Positions 1 through 8,355 of a stretch of 64,000 nt of DNA are shown one piece after another. Source of the stretch: Fusibacter_A sp965140735 (lineage in GTDB: Bacteria > Bacillota > Clostridia > Peptostreptococcales > Acidaminobacteraceae). Every line of letters starts with the position of its first letter. The first letter of the stretch is position 1. The stretch spans positions 4,588,001 through 4,652,000 of the forward strand of contig OZ223306.1 in NCBI GenBank assembly GCA_965140735.1, in the 5' to 3' direction. A model generated the notes under the pieces. The model had not been told where the DNA came from and did not search any database. It saw only the letters and a list, made by a program, of their open reading frames with translations. Both the position numbers and the translations under genes were made by a program.

Positions 1-956
1 TGGTGTTGACGCAACATGAAGTTGTTCAAAAGGTGAAAGTGAATTCGGGAGAACTTGCGATTTCATCAGATGATATCTCCAATTCAGCGAATAATTTAAG
101 TGCATCCACAGAAGATATTGCAAAGAATATTATGGATGTTGCTAAAAATATTGAAGTTCAAACTACTTCTATACTAGATACATCACAAGTGCTCGTTCAA
201 TTATCTAGTTTAATTCAACTTGCAAAAGCCAGCGCTGAGAAAGCTGTTGATAGTGCGTCCACAAGTCTTGAAGTTGTTGGTCAAGGGAGAACAAGTGTGG
301 ATGAAACTGTAAAGGCCATGACGATCATAAGCAGTTCTACGGATAAGACGGCTCAGATTTTAGAAGAAATTGAAACCTTATCAAGTCGTGTTATGGGGGT
401 CATAGATACGATTAACGGTATATCTGAACAGACGAATTTACTCGCTTTAAATGCCTCTATAGAAGCGGCACGAGCTGGTGAGCACGGCAGAGGTTTTGCA
501 GTTGTTGCAGAAGAAGTCAGAAAGCTTGCCGAACAAACTGGAGATGAAGCGAATAGTATTAATGGAGTTGTTCGGAAGATGGTAGACTCCATAAAACAGG
601 CTGTTTCTTCAATGAATGATGGTAATGCAGCTGTAAAAGATGGTGTTGAAAAATCCATGGGCACTGATAAAGCTTTTTTAGGTATCCAAGAAGCCATTGA
701 TAAAATATCAAGAGATATTTCAAAAATTGTAGAAGTTACAACGGATGAAGTTTCGAGTTCAGATAGAATTTTAGAGCTAATTGACCATGTGGCTACATTG
801 TCAGAGATAAATGCAGGTAATTCACAATCTATATCGGCAGCAACTGAAGAACAAACAGCTTTAAGCGAAACACTTGCGGCAGGTAGTGAGGAATTAAATG
901 CTATGGCAAATGAACTTCATCATCTAACAGATCAATTTAAGGTAAGAGGAGAATAA
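1..956 (+). CDS. Methyl-accepting chemotaxis protein, C-terminal signalling part (5' truncated by window edge)
   Basis: This is the cytoplasmic signalling half of a chemoreceptor, which would control CheA through CheW. The visible 317 residues are almost all heptad-patterned helix. The hairpin tip EQTNLLALNASIEAARAGE, the most conserved receptor segment, lies near residue 143 and is followed by a GRGFAVVAEEVRKLAEQT segment. The reading frame is open to the first base, and the GTG at base 3 has no ribosome site, so the sensor domain and true start lie to the left. The STAS gene follows after one base and takes its ribosome site (GAGGAGAA) from the end of this gene, so the two are probably co-translated. 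The family call is certain; the ligand cannot be told. Confidence 0.95.
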   Translation, partial: VLTQHEVVQKVKVNSGELAISSDDISNSANNLSASTEDIAKNIMDVAKNIEVQTTSILDTSQVLVQLSSLIQLAKASAEKAVDSASTSLEVVGQGRTSVDETVKAMTIISSSTDKTAQILEEIETLSSRVMGVIDTINGISEQTNLLALNASIEAARAGEHGRGFAVVAEEVRKLAEQTGDEANSINGVVRKMVDSIKQAVSSMNDGNAAVKDGVEKSMGTDKAFLGIQEAIDKISRDISKIVEVTTDEVSSSDRILELIDHVATLSEINAGNSQSISAATEEQTALSETLAAGSEELNAMANELHHLTDQFKVRGE

Positions 957-957
957 T

Positions 958-1236
958 ATGAAGAAAATGACCATTAAAATTTCTAAAAATTTTACAGTAG
1001 ATGAAGTCTCAAAATTTAGAGAAAGTGCTTATCTTGCTATTTCTAAAGAACCGGTTCATTTTGATTTAGATTTTTCAGAATGTACATTTATTGATAGTAC
1101 TGGATTGGGGGTATTGGTTGGATTATACAAAAAATGCCAAGAGAATAAAAGTGAAATGCTACTATTTGGACTCAATGAAGATGTAAAAAGGGTGATCCAC
1201 ATGACAAGACTTGATAGTATATTTGATATTCGATAG
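958..1236 (+). CDS. STAS-domain protein (anti-sigma factor antagonist-like)
   Basis: A 92-residue single STAS domain of the SpoIIAA/RsbV type. The phosphorylatable serine motif IDSTGLGVLV places Ser47 at the usual site, and the protein is as short as stand-alone anti-anti-sigma factors. Family members bind a switch kinase when unphosphorylated and are released on serine phosphorylation. No RsbW/SpoIIAB-like kinase or sigma factor lies next to it. It is coupled to the chemoreceptor gene upstream, which suggests a role in receptor signalling or clustering rather than in a classic partner-switch operon; that is inference. A ribosome site sits in the end of the upstream gene, and the ALDH gene begins 20 bases after the stop. 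Confidence 0.88.
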   Translation: MKKMTIKISKNFTVDEVSKFRESAYLAISKEPVHFDLDFSECTFIDSTGLGVLVGLYKKCQENKSEMLLFGLNEDVKRVIHMTRLDSIFDIR

Positions 1237-1256
1237 AGTAAATGGAGGCCTGTGCA

Positions 1257-2618
1257 ATGAAAGTCCTATTTAAACAACAACAAAATTTTTATAAAAGCGG
1301 ATTGACACGATCTACAAAGTTTAGAATCAGTCAATTGACGAAACTTAAAGAAGGCATCCAGCGGTATGAAACTGAAATATTGAATGCGTTACAAAAGGAT
1401 CTTGGCAAACCTCACTTTGAAGGTTATGCTACTGAGGTTGGTTTTGTACTCGACAGTATATCTCACGTGATTAAGCACTTACCAGAGTGGTCAAAAGATC
1501 AGCCTGTTAAAACGCCGTTGCATCAACCTATGGCAAAGAGCTACTACATGTACGAACCTTATGGTACAGTCCTCATAATGGCACCTTTTAACTACCCATT
1601 TCAACTTTTGATAGAGCCGTTGATTGGTGCGATGGCTGCTGGGAATACTGCAATTTTAAAACCATCTGAGTATACCCCACATACCGAGGCAGTTATTTTA
1701 AAGATAATTTCAAAAATATTTGATCCAAATTATATTGCAGTTGTAACAGGAGGGCGTGAAGCGACGACTGAGCTTCTAACTTTGCCATTTGACTATATCT
1801 TCTTTACTGGAAGTGTACCAGTAGGAAAGGTCGTTATGAGAGCTGCTGCAGAGAATTTGGTGCCTGTGACACTTGAACTTGGCGGTAAAAGTCCGGTTAT
1901 CGTTCATAAAGATGCCAATATAAAGGTGGCGGCAAAACGCATTGCTTGGGGTAAATTTATGAATGCAGGGCAAATATGCGTCGCACCAGACTATGTTTAT
2001 ATTCACAAGTCGGTAGAAAAAGCGTTTATAGATGAACTTACAAAGGTGCTGGTGGACTTTTACGGTATAGCTCCTATAAAGAGTCCAGATTATTGTCGCA
2101 TCGTAAACGAGAGACATTTTGATCGAATCACAGCGCTTATAGATCACGGAAAGGTCGTTATAGGTGGACAATATGATCGATCTGTCCGGTTTATTGCACC
2201 GACGGTTATGAAGGATGTCAACTGGTCGGATGAAGTCATGAAAGATGAGATTTTCGGTCCTGTGCTGCCGCTTTTAACGTATGAAAATTTGGAAGAAGTC
2301 ATTGATCAAGTAAGAGCACATCCGAAACCACTTGCATTTTATGTGTTTTCTGAAAATGAAAAAATACAAGATTTACTCATGGAGCAAATTGCTTTTGGTG
2401 GTGGTTGTATCAATGATACGGTTTCACATGTGGCCTCTTCTGCATTACCTTTTGGTGGTGTTGGCAATTCGGGCATGGGATCATACCATGGACATAATAG
2501 TTTTTTAACCTTTTCACACCGCAAAGGGATTTTAAAAAAATCAACGAAGATGGATTTGCCATTGATATATCCTCCTTATAAAAATAATCTTAAGTGGGTA
2601 AAAAAATTGCTGAAATAA
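1257..2618 (+). CDS. Aldehyde dehydrogenase, class 3-like
   Basis: An NAD(P)-dependent aldehyde dehydrogenase of about 453 residues, the short form typical of class 3 and bacterial fatty-aldehyde enzymes, oxidising an aldehyde to its acid. The catalytic glutamate lies in LELGGKSPV (Glu207) and the nucleophile in NAGQICVAP (Cys241). The C-terminal SALPFGGVGNSGMGSYHG block is diagnostic for this class. An in-frame ATG exists 15 bases upstream at 1242, but GGAGG at 1244-1248 sits eight bases before the ATG at 1257, so the later start is chosen. It is last in the chemoreceptor-STAS run and is closed by a strong terminator. The substrate cannot be told from sequence. Confidence 0.92.
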   Translation: MKVLFKQQQNFYKSGLTRSTKFRISQLTKLKEGIQRYETEILNALQKDLGKPHFEGYATEVGFVLDSISHVIKHLPEWSKDQPVKTPLHQPMAKSYYMYEPYGTVLIMAPFNYPFQLLIEPLIGAMAAGNTAILKPSEYTPHTEAVILKIISKIFDPNYIAVVTGGREATTELLTLPFDYIFFTGSVPVGKVVMRAAAENLVPVTLELGGKSPVIVHKDANIKVAAKRIAWGKFMNAGQICVAPDYVYIHKSVEKAFIDELTKVLVDFYGIAPIKSPDYCRIVNERHFDRITALIDHGKVVIGGQYDRSVRFIAPTVMKDVNWSDEVMKDEIFGPVLPLLTYENLEEVIDQVRAHPKPLAFYVFSENEKIQDLLMEQIAFGGGCINDTVSHVASSALPFGGVGNSGMGSYHGHNSFLTFSHRKGILKKSTKMDLPLIYPPYKNNLKWVKKLLK

Positions 2619-2674
2619 CTCAATGAGAACGGCATTTGAATAAATCGATTGATGGGTAATATTTTAAGCTATTA

Positions 2675-2726
2675 AAAACCGCCTGTTGTCAGGACTCAAA
2701 AAAAGTGACTGGCAACAGGCGGTTTT
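2675..2726. terminator. Bidirectional intrinsic terminator
   Basis: A 16-bp stem with one G-T pair (AAAACCGCCTGTTGTC against GGCAACAGGCGGTTTT) has A-runs on the left and T-runs on the right. It sits between the convergent aldehyde dehydrogenase and response-regulator genes and should stop both. Confidence 0.85.
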
Positions 2727-2781
2727 ATGTTCAACATCAAACAGCGTCAGTGAAAATTGGTTTGAAGCATCGAGAAATGAT

Positions 2782-3474
2782 TTAAACGATTTTGTAACCA
2801 ACGCCCCAAACCGTTTCGATAAAAGTGGTGTTGGGTGAAACCGCTTCTATTTTTTCTCTAATACGCTTTACATGTACTGTGACTGTAAAAGCATCTCCTA
2901 ATGAATCGTATTTCCATACACGTTCATAGATTTCTTCTTTTGAAAAGACACGACCTCTGTTTTTGGCCAGAAGTACAATGATTTCAAATTCTTTTGGGGT
3001 AAGGTCCAACAGTTCCCCCATGACAGAAAATGTCTTTGTCATTTCGTTGATTACCATATCTCTTATAACGATATTGGAATCATCATATGAACCTTCTTGA
3101 GCAGATTTCATCTTTTGATATCTTCTGAGATGTGCTTTTACTCTGGCGATGAGTTCGCTTGTACTAAAAGGTTTGGTCATGTAATCGTCGGCACCAACGC
3201 CAAGGCCAAGAACGATATCCATATCTTGATCTTTTGCAGATATGATAATGATGGGGATATCTTTGACGGACTGAATGCGTTTACAAATATCGATACCATT
3301 ACCTTTAGGAAGCATCAAGTCTAAAATAATGAGATTGACATCATCCAGCATGGGAATAATTTTTGTCAAGTCACCTGTTTCTTCGATGGCAACTTCATAG
3401 CCATTGATTTCTAGATAGTCCTTTTGAAGACGAGCAATACTTTGATCATCTTCAATAATGAGTATTTTTTCCAT
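2782..3474 (-). CDS. OmpR/PhoB-family response regulator
   Basis: A 230-residue two-domain regulator. The receiver has the acidic pair IEDD near the N-terminus, the phospho-acceptor Asp52 in IILDLMLP and the conserved Lys101 in DDYMTKPF. The winged-helix output domain covers about residues 130-230, with TPKEFEIIVLLAKN and a VTVHVKRIREKI recognition helix. It is the first gene of a minus-strand pair; the kinase gene begins eight bases further downstream, so they form one operon and presumably one phosphorelay. Target genes cannot be read from the sequence. Confidence 0.95.
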   Translation of the reverse strand: MEKILIIEDDQSIARLQKDYLEINGYEVAIEETGDLTKIIPMLDDVNLIILDLMLPKGNGIDICKRIQSVKDIPIIIISAKDQDMDIVLGLGVGADDYMTKPFSTSELIARVKAHLRRYQKMKSAQEGSYDDSNIVIRDMVINEMTKTFSVMGELLDLTPKEFEIIVLLAKNRGRVFSKEEIYERVWKYDSLGDAFTVTVHVKRIREKIEAVSPNTTFIETVWGVGYKIV

Positions 3475-3482
3475 ATATTCTC

Positions 3483-4913
3483 CTATTCTTCATCGTAAGC
3501 CATTAATCTGATTGAAACGGTTAAACCTTTTGAATCGTTACTATAAGCACTTATACGGCCGCCATGAGATTCAATAATATCTTTACAAATGCTCAGGCCG
3601 ATACCACTGCCTTTAATATTGAGGTTTCTAGATTTATCAGATCGATAAAATCGCTCAAATACCTTGCTGAGATCTTGCTCAGAAAGACCGATGCCATTAT
3701 CTGAGATGTTGATAAAGACCCCATCATCATCTTGATTTGCTAAAATGATGATTTCAAGAGGGTCATTGCTTCGATATTTAATCGAATTCCCAATAATATT
3801 GATAAAAACGCGCATCAGTTTTTCTGGATCGGCAAAAATATGGGTGTCTTTGATGATGTAGTGAAGTGATAAACTCCCCCCCACTTTTTTGACATCTGAT
3901 TCAAGTGAATCTAAGCAATCGTATAAGAAATTTCTCAGATTGATCTTTTGACGATTGAGTTGAATGCCTTGTTGATCATATTTGGCGATTACAGATAAGT
4001 CGTTTACAAGGCTTTCGATCATATAAGTCTTGGCCTCAATCGTATCTAGATATTCTTTTTCCATGGTTTCAGTACGTGCAACACCATCTTTTAAACCTTG
4101 GATATAACCTCTGATTGAAGTGATAGGTGTTCTTAAGTCATGTGATATATTGGCGATGATTTCTTTCTTTTCAAGTTCTAACGTTTGTTGCTTTTCTACG
4201 GATTTCTTTAGGGATTGCCTCATGCGTTCAATACTACTTGCGAGTTCGTCAAAATCATCGTTTTCATAGTATTCAAGATTTGCATTGAGATTGCCTCTGC
4301 CTATTTCATTGGTAGTAAAAGTGAGCTTGCGAATACTACGTTTCAGTGGGTTAGAGATCCAAGAGAGTATAATGGAAAGCACTGCGACGTTGAATACTGC
4401 ATAGAGCATTAAGAAAACGCGTTCTGATAACGAATAAGCTATATCCAGCCTTGTACTGTCAATTAAAAGTTTGACATCTATAGGACCCGCATTAAGACGC
4501 TCATAGTGATGATGTTGGAGCGAATATTTTTCCTGCGGGGTATGGTCTAGATGACCTTCATATAAGAGTTTTTCGAAAATATTATCATATTGGATTTGGT
4601 CAGAGTATGTTGAATAGTACAAGTTATTATTTTCATAGACTTCAATGATCAAAAAAGAAGTGCTGTACGCTTCTGATTCTTGCCTAAATCGTTCGCCTAG
4701 AAAATACTCTGGTGTATTGGTGTACGGTGCAACAAAACTTTCAAATTCACTGGATACCTTTGAAAAATTGTTAAAAATATCATAATAGGTATCAAAAAAG
4801 TGAATGAAGTTTAGATTATCGCTCAAAAAATTAGTAGTAACCATTGTGGTTGCAATGGCTGGAATTACAATGATCAATATGAGCGAGATGATAAATTTAG
4901 TTCTTATTTTCAT
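3483..4913 (-). CDS. Membrane sensor histidine kinase
   Basis: A 476-residue HAMP-type kinase, partner of the regulator just before it in the operon. Transmembrane helices lie at about residues 7-28 and 166-188, enclosing an extracytoplasmic sensor of about 135 residues. A HAMP linker follows, then the H-box ISHDLRTPITSIRGY with His258. The N-box (INIIGNSIKY), G1 (ISDNGIGL), F-box (FERFYRSDKS) and G2 (GSGIGLSICKDI) all look intact, so the enzyme should be active. The sensor region matches no domain I recognise. The overall layout resembles kinases of cell-envelope or antimicrobial-stress systems, but the stimulus is unknown. Confidence 0.93.
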   Translation of the reverse strand: MKIRTKFIISLILIIVIPAIATTMVTTNFLSDNLNFIHFFDTYYDIFNNFSKVSSEFESFVAPYTNTPEYFLGERFRQESEAYSTSFLIIEVYENNNLYYSTYSDQIQYDNIFEKLLYEGHLDHTPQEKYSLQHHHYERLNAGPIDVKLLIDSTRLDIAYSLSERVFLMLYAVFNVAVLSIILSWISNPLKRSIRKLTFTTNEIGRGNLNANLEYYENDDFDELASSIERMRQSLKKSVEKQQTLELEKKEIIANISHDLRTPITSIRGYIQGLKDGVARTETMEKEYLDTIEAKTYMIESLVNDLSVIAKYDQQGIQLNRQKINLRNFLYDCLDSLESDVKKVGGSLSLHYIIKDTHIFADPEKLMRVFINIIGNSIKYRSNDPLEIIILANQDDDGVFINISDNGIGLSEQDLSKVFERFYRSDKSRNLNIKGSGIGLSICKDIIESHGGRISAYSNDSKGLTVSIRLMAYDEE

Positions 4914-5054
4914 GATTACCTCATCTGTTAGAGTGCCAAAAGTGGTTAGCTAATGTCGTTTTATTGTCTTCTCCTTTATTATATTATAACATCCTGTCAT
5001 TTTTCTAAATGAAAAATTACAAATTAATAAATAAATTAGGGTTTCTTAAAGAAT

Positions 5055-5078
5055 TTGACTTTTAAAAAATGCTATAAT
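5055..5078 (+). promoter_or_regulatory. Extended -10 promoter of the hydrolase gene
   Basis: TGCTATAAT at 5070-5078 is a perfect extended -10. A TTGACT at 5055-5060 is only 12 bases upstream, too close to act as a standard -35, so the extended -10 probably carries the promoter. The gene starts 31 bases downstream. Confidence 0.6.
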
Positions 5079-5108
5079 AAATCATAATCATGTGATGAGG
5101 AGAGTCCT

Positions 5109-6032
5109 ATGTTCAAAAAAAAAGAAAATCAACCGCTAACGTTGAAAGAAAAACACTATAAATATGTATTGGATGAGGATTTTGATCGCTATACGACGTT
5201 TATTTCAAAGTTGGTTTATAAAACGGCAACCATTAAGGGACGTGACGTGCGCTATACAGAAATGGGGTCGGGCCCTTTGATCTTAATGCTACCAGGTTCT
5301 ACGGGAAAAGCACTGTCTTTTTATGAGTACATAGAAGCCTTTTCTGATAAATTTAGGACAGTGGCTATAGATTATCCAGTTGTTGAGTCGCTGAGTGAAA
5401 TAAAAAGTTTATTGATAGATTTTATATCGGCTATTAAAAAGGATGATGATCCAACTTATGTCGTTGCAAATTCTTTTGGCACAGTGGTTCTTCAAGAAAT
5501 ATTAATAGAGAAACCTGATTTATTTGATCAAATTTTCTTTATTCATGGTATGAGTAAAGATGAGTTGGTTTCTAAAAAAATGGTTAAATTACATCAACGC
5601 TCCATTAAAAGTTTTCTGAAATCAGTTTCATTTCTCAATTATGATAGTTTTCAGAGAAGATTCGGTAAAAGAATTCGAAAGAGTGTTAATATTTATCCAG
5701 ACAACATCAGTATGAGGCTTTTTTGGGAAGGTTTTTTTGAAGAAATGATTTATAGCACAACTCAGAAAGAGATGATTTCAAATTATAGATTCATGAAAGA
5801 TTTTTGGGATCATAGATTATATGATAAGACCATGTTTGAAAAAGTAAATCAGCCTGTATTTATTATTGAATCAATTACTGATATGGAAGCTGAATTTCCT
5901 GAAAAATTAGCACTTTGCTCACTTTTTGAGGGGCATGAGCTACTTATGTTAAATGGGGATGCCAATCTATCTCTTATTAAAAATAGAGAAGAAATTGTTC
6001 ATTTTATTATGAATAAATTATGCCAATCTTAA
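5109..6032 (+). CDS. Alpha/beta-hydrolase fold protein, possibly catalytically impaired
   Basis: A 307-residue alpha/beta-hydrolase-like protein. It shows the oxyanion segment MLPGSTG, a core-strand VAIDYPV and a nucleophile-elbow sequence VVANSFGTVV with Ser122. The elbow has Ala rather than Gly at its first position. A candidate acid lies in IESITDME. The catalytic histidine normally found after the last strand (…GGH…) is not visible: the matching place reads LMLNGDANLSLIKN. It may use a shifted histidine or be non-catalytic. It has an AGGAG ribosome site, its own promoter and a terminator, so it is monocistronic. The substrate is unknown. Confidence 0.75.
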   Translation: MFKKKENQPLTLKEKHYKYVLDEDFDRYTTFISKLVYKTATIKGRDVRYTEMGSGPLILMLPGSTGKALSFYEYIEAFSDKFRTVAIDYPVVESLSEIKSLLIDFISAIKKDDDPTYVVANSFGTVVLQEILIEKPDLFDQIFFIHGMSKDELVSKKMVKLHQRSIKSFLKSVSFLNYDSFQRRFGKRIRKSVNIYPDNISMRLFWEGFFEEMIYSTTQKEMISNYRFMKDFWDHRLYDKTMFEKVNQPVFIIESITDMEAEFPEKLALCSLFEGHELLMLNGDANLSLIKNREEIVHFIMNKLCQS

Positions 6033-6045
6033 AATATAATGAAGG

Positions 6046-6072
6046 CCTAGCAAGTGTGATCTGCTAGGTTTT
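6046..6072 (+). terminator. Intrinsic terminator after the hydrolase gene
   Basis: CCTAGCA and TGCTAGG form a 7-bp stem around a nine-base loop and are followed by TTTTCC. The stem is short but the position is right. Confidence 0.55.
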
Positions 6073-6257
6073 CCTGCGATATACTCATGACTTTAGATTA
6101 TTAAATAATGCTTAAATTAATATTATGATTCATTTACATAACACTATTTCAAATTTTATTATGGTAACATGGAATTAGGAATTTTAAAGTATATTGTGAT
6201 GGATTGTTTAAAAACAACGAACTGATAATCAAAAAAGAAATTTTAGGAGGAGAGATT

Positions 6258-7193
6258 ATGATTCAAATGATACTCAGCATGAACCCGATTGGTCAATTGA
6301 TCATAGGTGTGATCGTGATAATTTTGGTATTAACAGTTATTGCGCTATTTAGAATAAAGGCAAGATATCTTGGTCTTATTTATGATATTGCGGAGCACGA
6401 AAATCGAAATAATGCAGTGTTTAAGAATGAAATTAATAATGCAATTGTAGATGATTTTAAATCTGCTCAATCTTTAAAAATTCAGGAAGTAAACACGCCA
6501 GCTATCATCGATAAAAACATTAATTTATTTTTAAGTAAAACCCTTTTGGCAGAGCGATTTGCGCAGAGATCTTCAGCACTTATGATTGTCTTAGGGTTAG
6601 TGGGAACATTCTTTGGTTTGACACTTTCTATTTCCGAACTCGTGTCGTTATTGAGCAACACTAACGAAGCTATTATAGGTGATGTGAATATGATTACAGG
6701 TGGTTTGTTAAGTTCTATAAACGGCATGTCAGTGGCCTTCGTAACCTCGTTATTTGGGATTACAGCTTCAATTTTAGTCAATCTCTTGACGATTTTATTT
6801 GGGATTCATGAGACTAGAGAGAGTTATATTTCAGTAGCAGAAGAATATTTAGACAATGTTTTAGGCCTTAAAATTCAAGATTTAGCACATACTGATGAAC
6901 ATGGTAAAACACCACTTGAAAATGCATTCGAAGCACTCGGTGAACAACTTACAAAGAGCTTAGATGATGTTTCACAACAAATGAGCTATCGTTTAACTGT
7001 TGCATCTTCTAATATGAAAGATACAGCTGAAACGATTGAGAAAAGTCTTTCAACATTTGATCAGTCTATTCAGACATTTTCTCAAAACACGAGGGATTTT
7101 TCAGAATTCAATCATCATTTAAAAACCAATATTCAAAGAATGTCAGTGGCGTTTGAAGATTTGACTGAAGGAATTAAAGAAAATAGGAAATAA
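6258..7193 (+). CDS. MotA/TolQ/ExbB-type proton-channel protein (ZorA-like core)
   Basis: A 311-residue inner-membrane protein of the MotA/TolQ/ExbB class, whose members form a pentamer around a B-subunit dimer and couple ion flow to motion. Transmembrane helices lie at about residues 12-31, 100-122 and 150-178. The second has LGLVGTFFGLTLSISEL and the third GMSVAFVTSLFGITAS, both family signatures. A cytoplasmic helical tail of about 110 residues follows. The frame is open 54 bases further upstream, but AGGAGG at 6245-6250 sits eight bases before the ATG at 6258. The MotB/OmpA-like gene begins 24 bases after it, so this is a two-gene stator operon. It is not flagellar MotA, to judge by the topology and partner; see the finding on Zorya. 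Confidence 0.87.
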   Translation: MIQMILSMNPIGQLIIGVIVIILVLTVIALFRIKARYLGLIYDIAEHENRNNAVFKNEINNAIVDDFKSAQSLKIQEVNTPAIIDKNINLFLSKTLLAERFAQRSSALMIVLGLVGTFFGLTLSISELVSLLSNTNEAIIGDVNMITGGLLSSINGMSVAFVTSLFGITASILVNLLTILFGIHETRESYISVAEEYLDNVLGLKIQDLAHTDEHGKTPLENAFEALGEQLTKSLDDVSQQMSYRLTVASSNMKDTAETIEKSLSTFDQSIQTFSQNTRDFSEFNHHLKTNIQRMSVAFEDLTEGIKENRK

Positions 7194-7217
7194 GCTTGAG
7201 ATTTTAAGGAGGAACAT

Positions 7218-8174
7218 ATGAAAGCGAGAAAAAGACGTGTTCATCAGGTTGACCAAGAAAATTTCTGGCCTTCTTTTACAGATATGATCTCCACGATTGC
7301 CATTATATTATTCTTCGTTATGTTTTTGATGTATATCAACAACATTGTCACTGGGAAGAACTTGGAGTTCATGAAAAAAGATCTTGATGATACGCAAAAG
7401 CAATTGGAAGCAAGTAAGCTCGAAATCAGTCAAGCTCAAGAAAATTTGAGACTTTTAAAAATTGATTTGGACAGTACGATGGCAGAAGTTCAGCAGGGAC
7501 AGATTGCCCTTAAATTATCTCAAGAAGAGATTGATGCTCAAAAGCAAATTATTGCGAGTAGTAATCAAGAACTTGGTAATCTGAGACAAAAGCTTCAAGG
7601 TATAGCTGTATTGAGATTAGACGTTCTCACAGCAGTTAAAGACAGTATAGAAGCTAATATAGGTAAAACGAATTCAGCTGGAGAGCCGCTTGTGACCATA
7701 AGTGATACGGGCAATATCGTCATCAATGAAAGCCTTGTATTTGATACAGATTCTTATGTGATCAAAGAGGGCGGGAAAGCATTATTAGATCAACTTGCTA
7801 AATCATTTGAAGATGTGTTGAAGAATCCAGAAATTCGAGCAAGTATTGATTCGATTAATATTCAAGGTCATACAGATGAGCGCGGGTCGGGAACTTATAA
7901 TAGAGAACTGGGGTCTAAAAGAGCGACTGCTGTTGTCAATTATTTGATGACTTCTAACCCTAACCTTGAAAGCCAATTTGGTAAATACTTTTTAGCAAGT
8001 TCATTTTCTGAATACAGAAAAGTGGTTGATGGGACTACCGAAGCAGCTTACGCACAAAATAGAAGAATTGAAATTAGTGTAATTTTAAAAGATTCGCATA
8101 TTCAAGATGTGATTAATGATTACTTACAAGAATCTTTAAAAGCTTTTGAAAATGTACAGAATCCAAATCAATAA
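7218..8174 (+). CDS. MotB/OmpA-family stator subunit (ZorB-like)
   Basis: A 318-residue partner of the preceding channel protein. A short basic cytoplasmic N-terminus leads into FWPSFTDMISTIAI, where Asp22 occupies the proton-binding position of MotB and ZorB, followed by one transmembrane helix to about residue 41. A coiled coil spans about residues 48-125. The C-terminal OmpA-like domain (about 165-300) has the peptidoglycan-binding signature INIQGHTDERGSGTYNRELG with RATAVVNYL. It is therefore likely anchored to the cell wall while forming an ion channel. The ribosome site is AAGGAGG. A terminator closes the operon and no helicase or nuclease gene follows. Confidence 0.9.
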   Translation: MKARKRRVHQVDQENFWPSFTDMISTIAIILFFVMFLMYINNIVTGKNLEFMKKDLDDTQKQLEASKLEISQAQENLRLLKIDLDSTMAEVQQGQIALKLSQEEIDAQKQIIASSNQELGNLRQKLQGIAVLRLDVLTAVKDSIEANIGKTNSAGEPLVTISDTGNIVINESLVFDTDSYVIKEGGKALLDQLAKSFEDVLKNPEIRASIDSINIQGHTDERGSGTYNRELGSKRATAVVNYLMTSNPNLESQFGKYFLASSFSEYRKVVDGTTEAAYAQNRRIEISVILKDSHIQDVINDYLQESLKAFENVQNPNQ

Positions 8175-8181
8175 ATATAAT

Positions 8182-8226
8182 AAAAGGTGCTTGTTTCAAT
8201 GGAATACATTGGACAGGCACTTTTTT
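8182..8226 (+). terminator. Intrinsic terminator of the stator operon
   Basis: AAAAGGTGCTTGT pairs with ACAGGCACTTTTT through G-T wobbles and ends in a T-run. Confidence 0.7.
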
Positions 8227-8269
8227 CATATAGAGTTAAATTTGTCATTAACTCGTAATCAGAAATTCA

Positions 8270-8297
8270 TTGAGAGGACACATTATAAAGGTATAAT
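8270..8297 (+). promoter_or_regulatory. Sigma-A promoter of the glycosidase gene
   Basis: TTGAGA (8270-8275), a 16-base spacer and TATAAT (8292-8297), 59 bases before the start codon. Confidence 0.7.
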
Positions 8298-8355
8298 ATA
8301 AGAAATTATAGCATAAGTAAGTTCACATAGAACATAGACAGTTGGAGAGGTAGTT

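Noticed and set aside
6258..8174. Complete Zorya defence system
   Set aside because: Only the channel pair is present; no ZorC, ZorD helicase or ZorE nuclease gene lies on either side, and the A subunit tail is too short.
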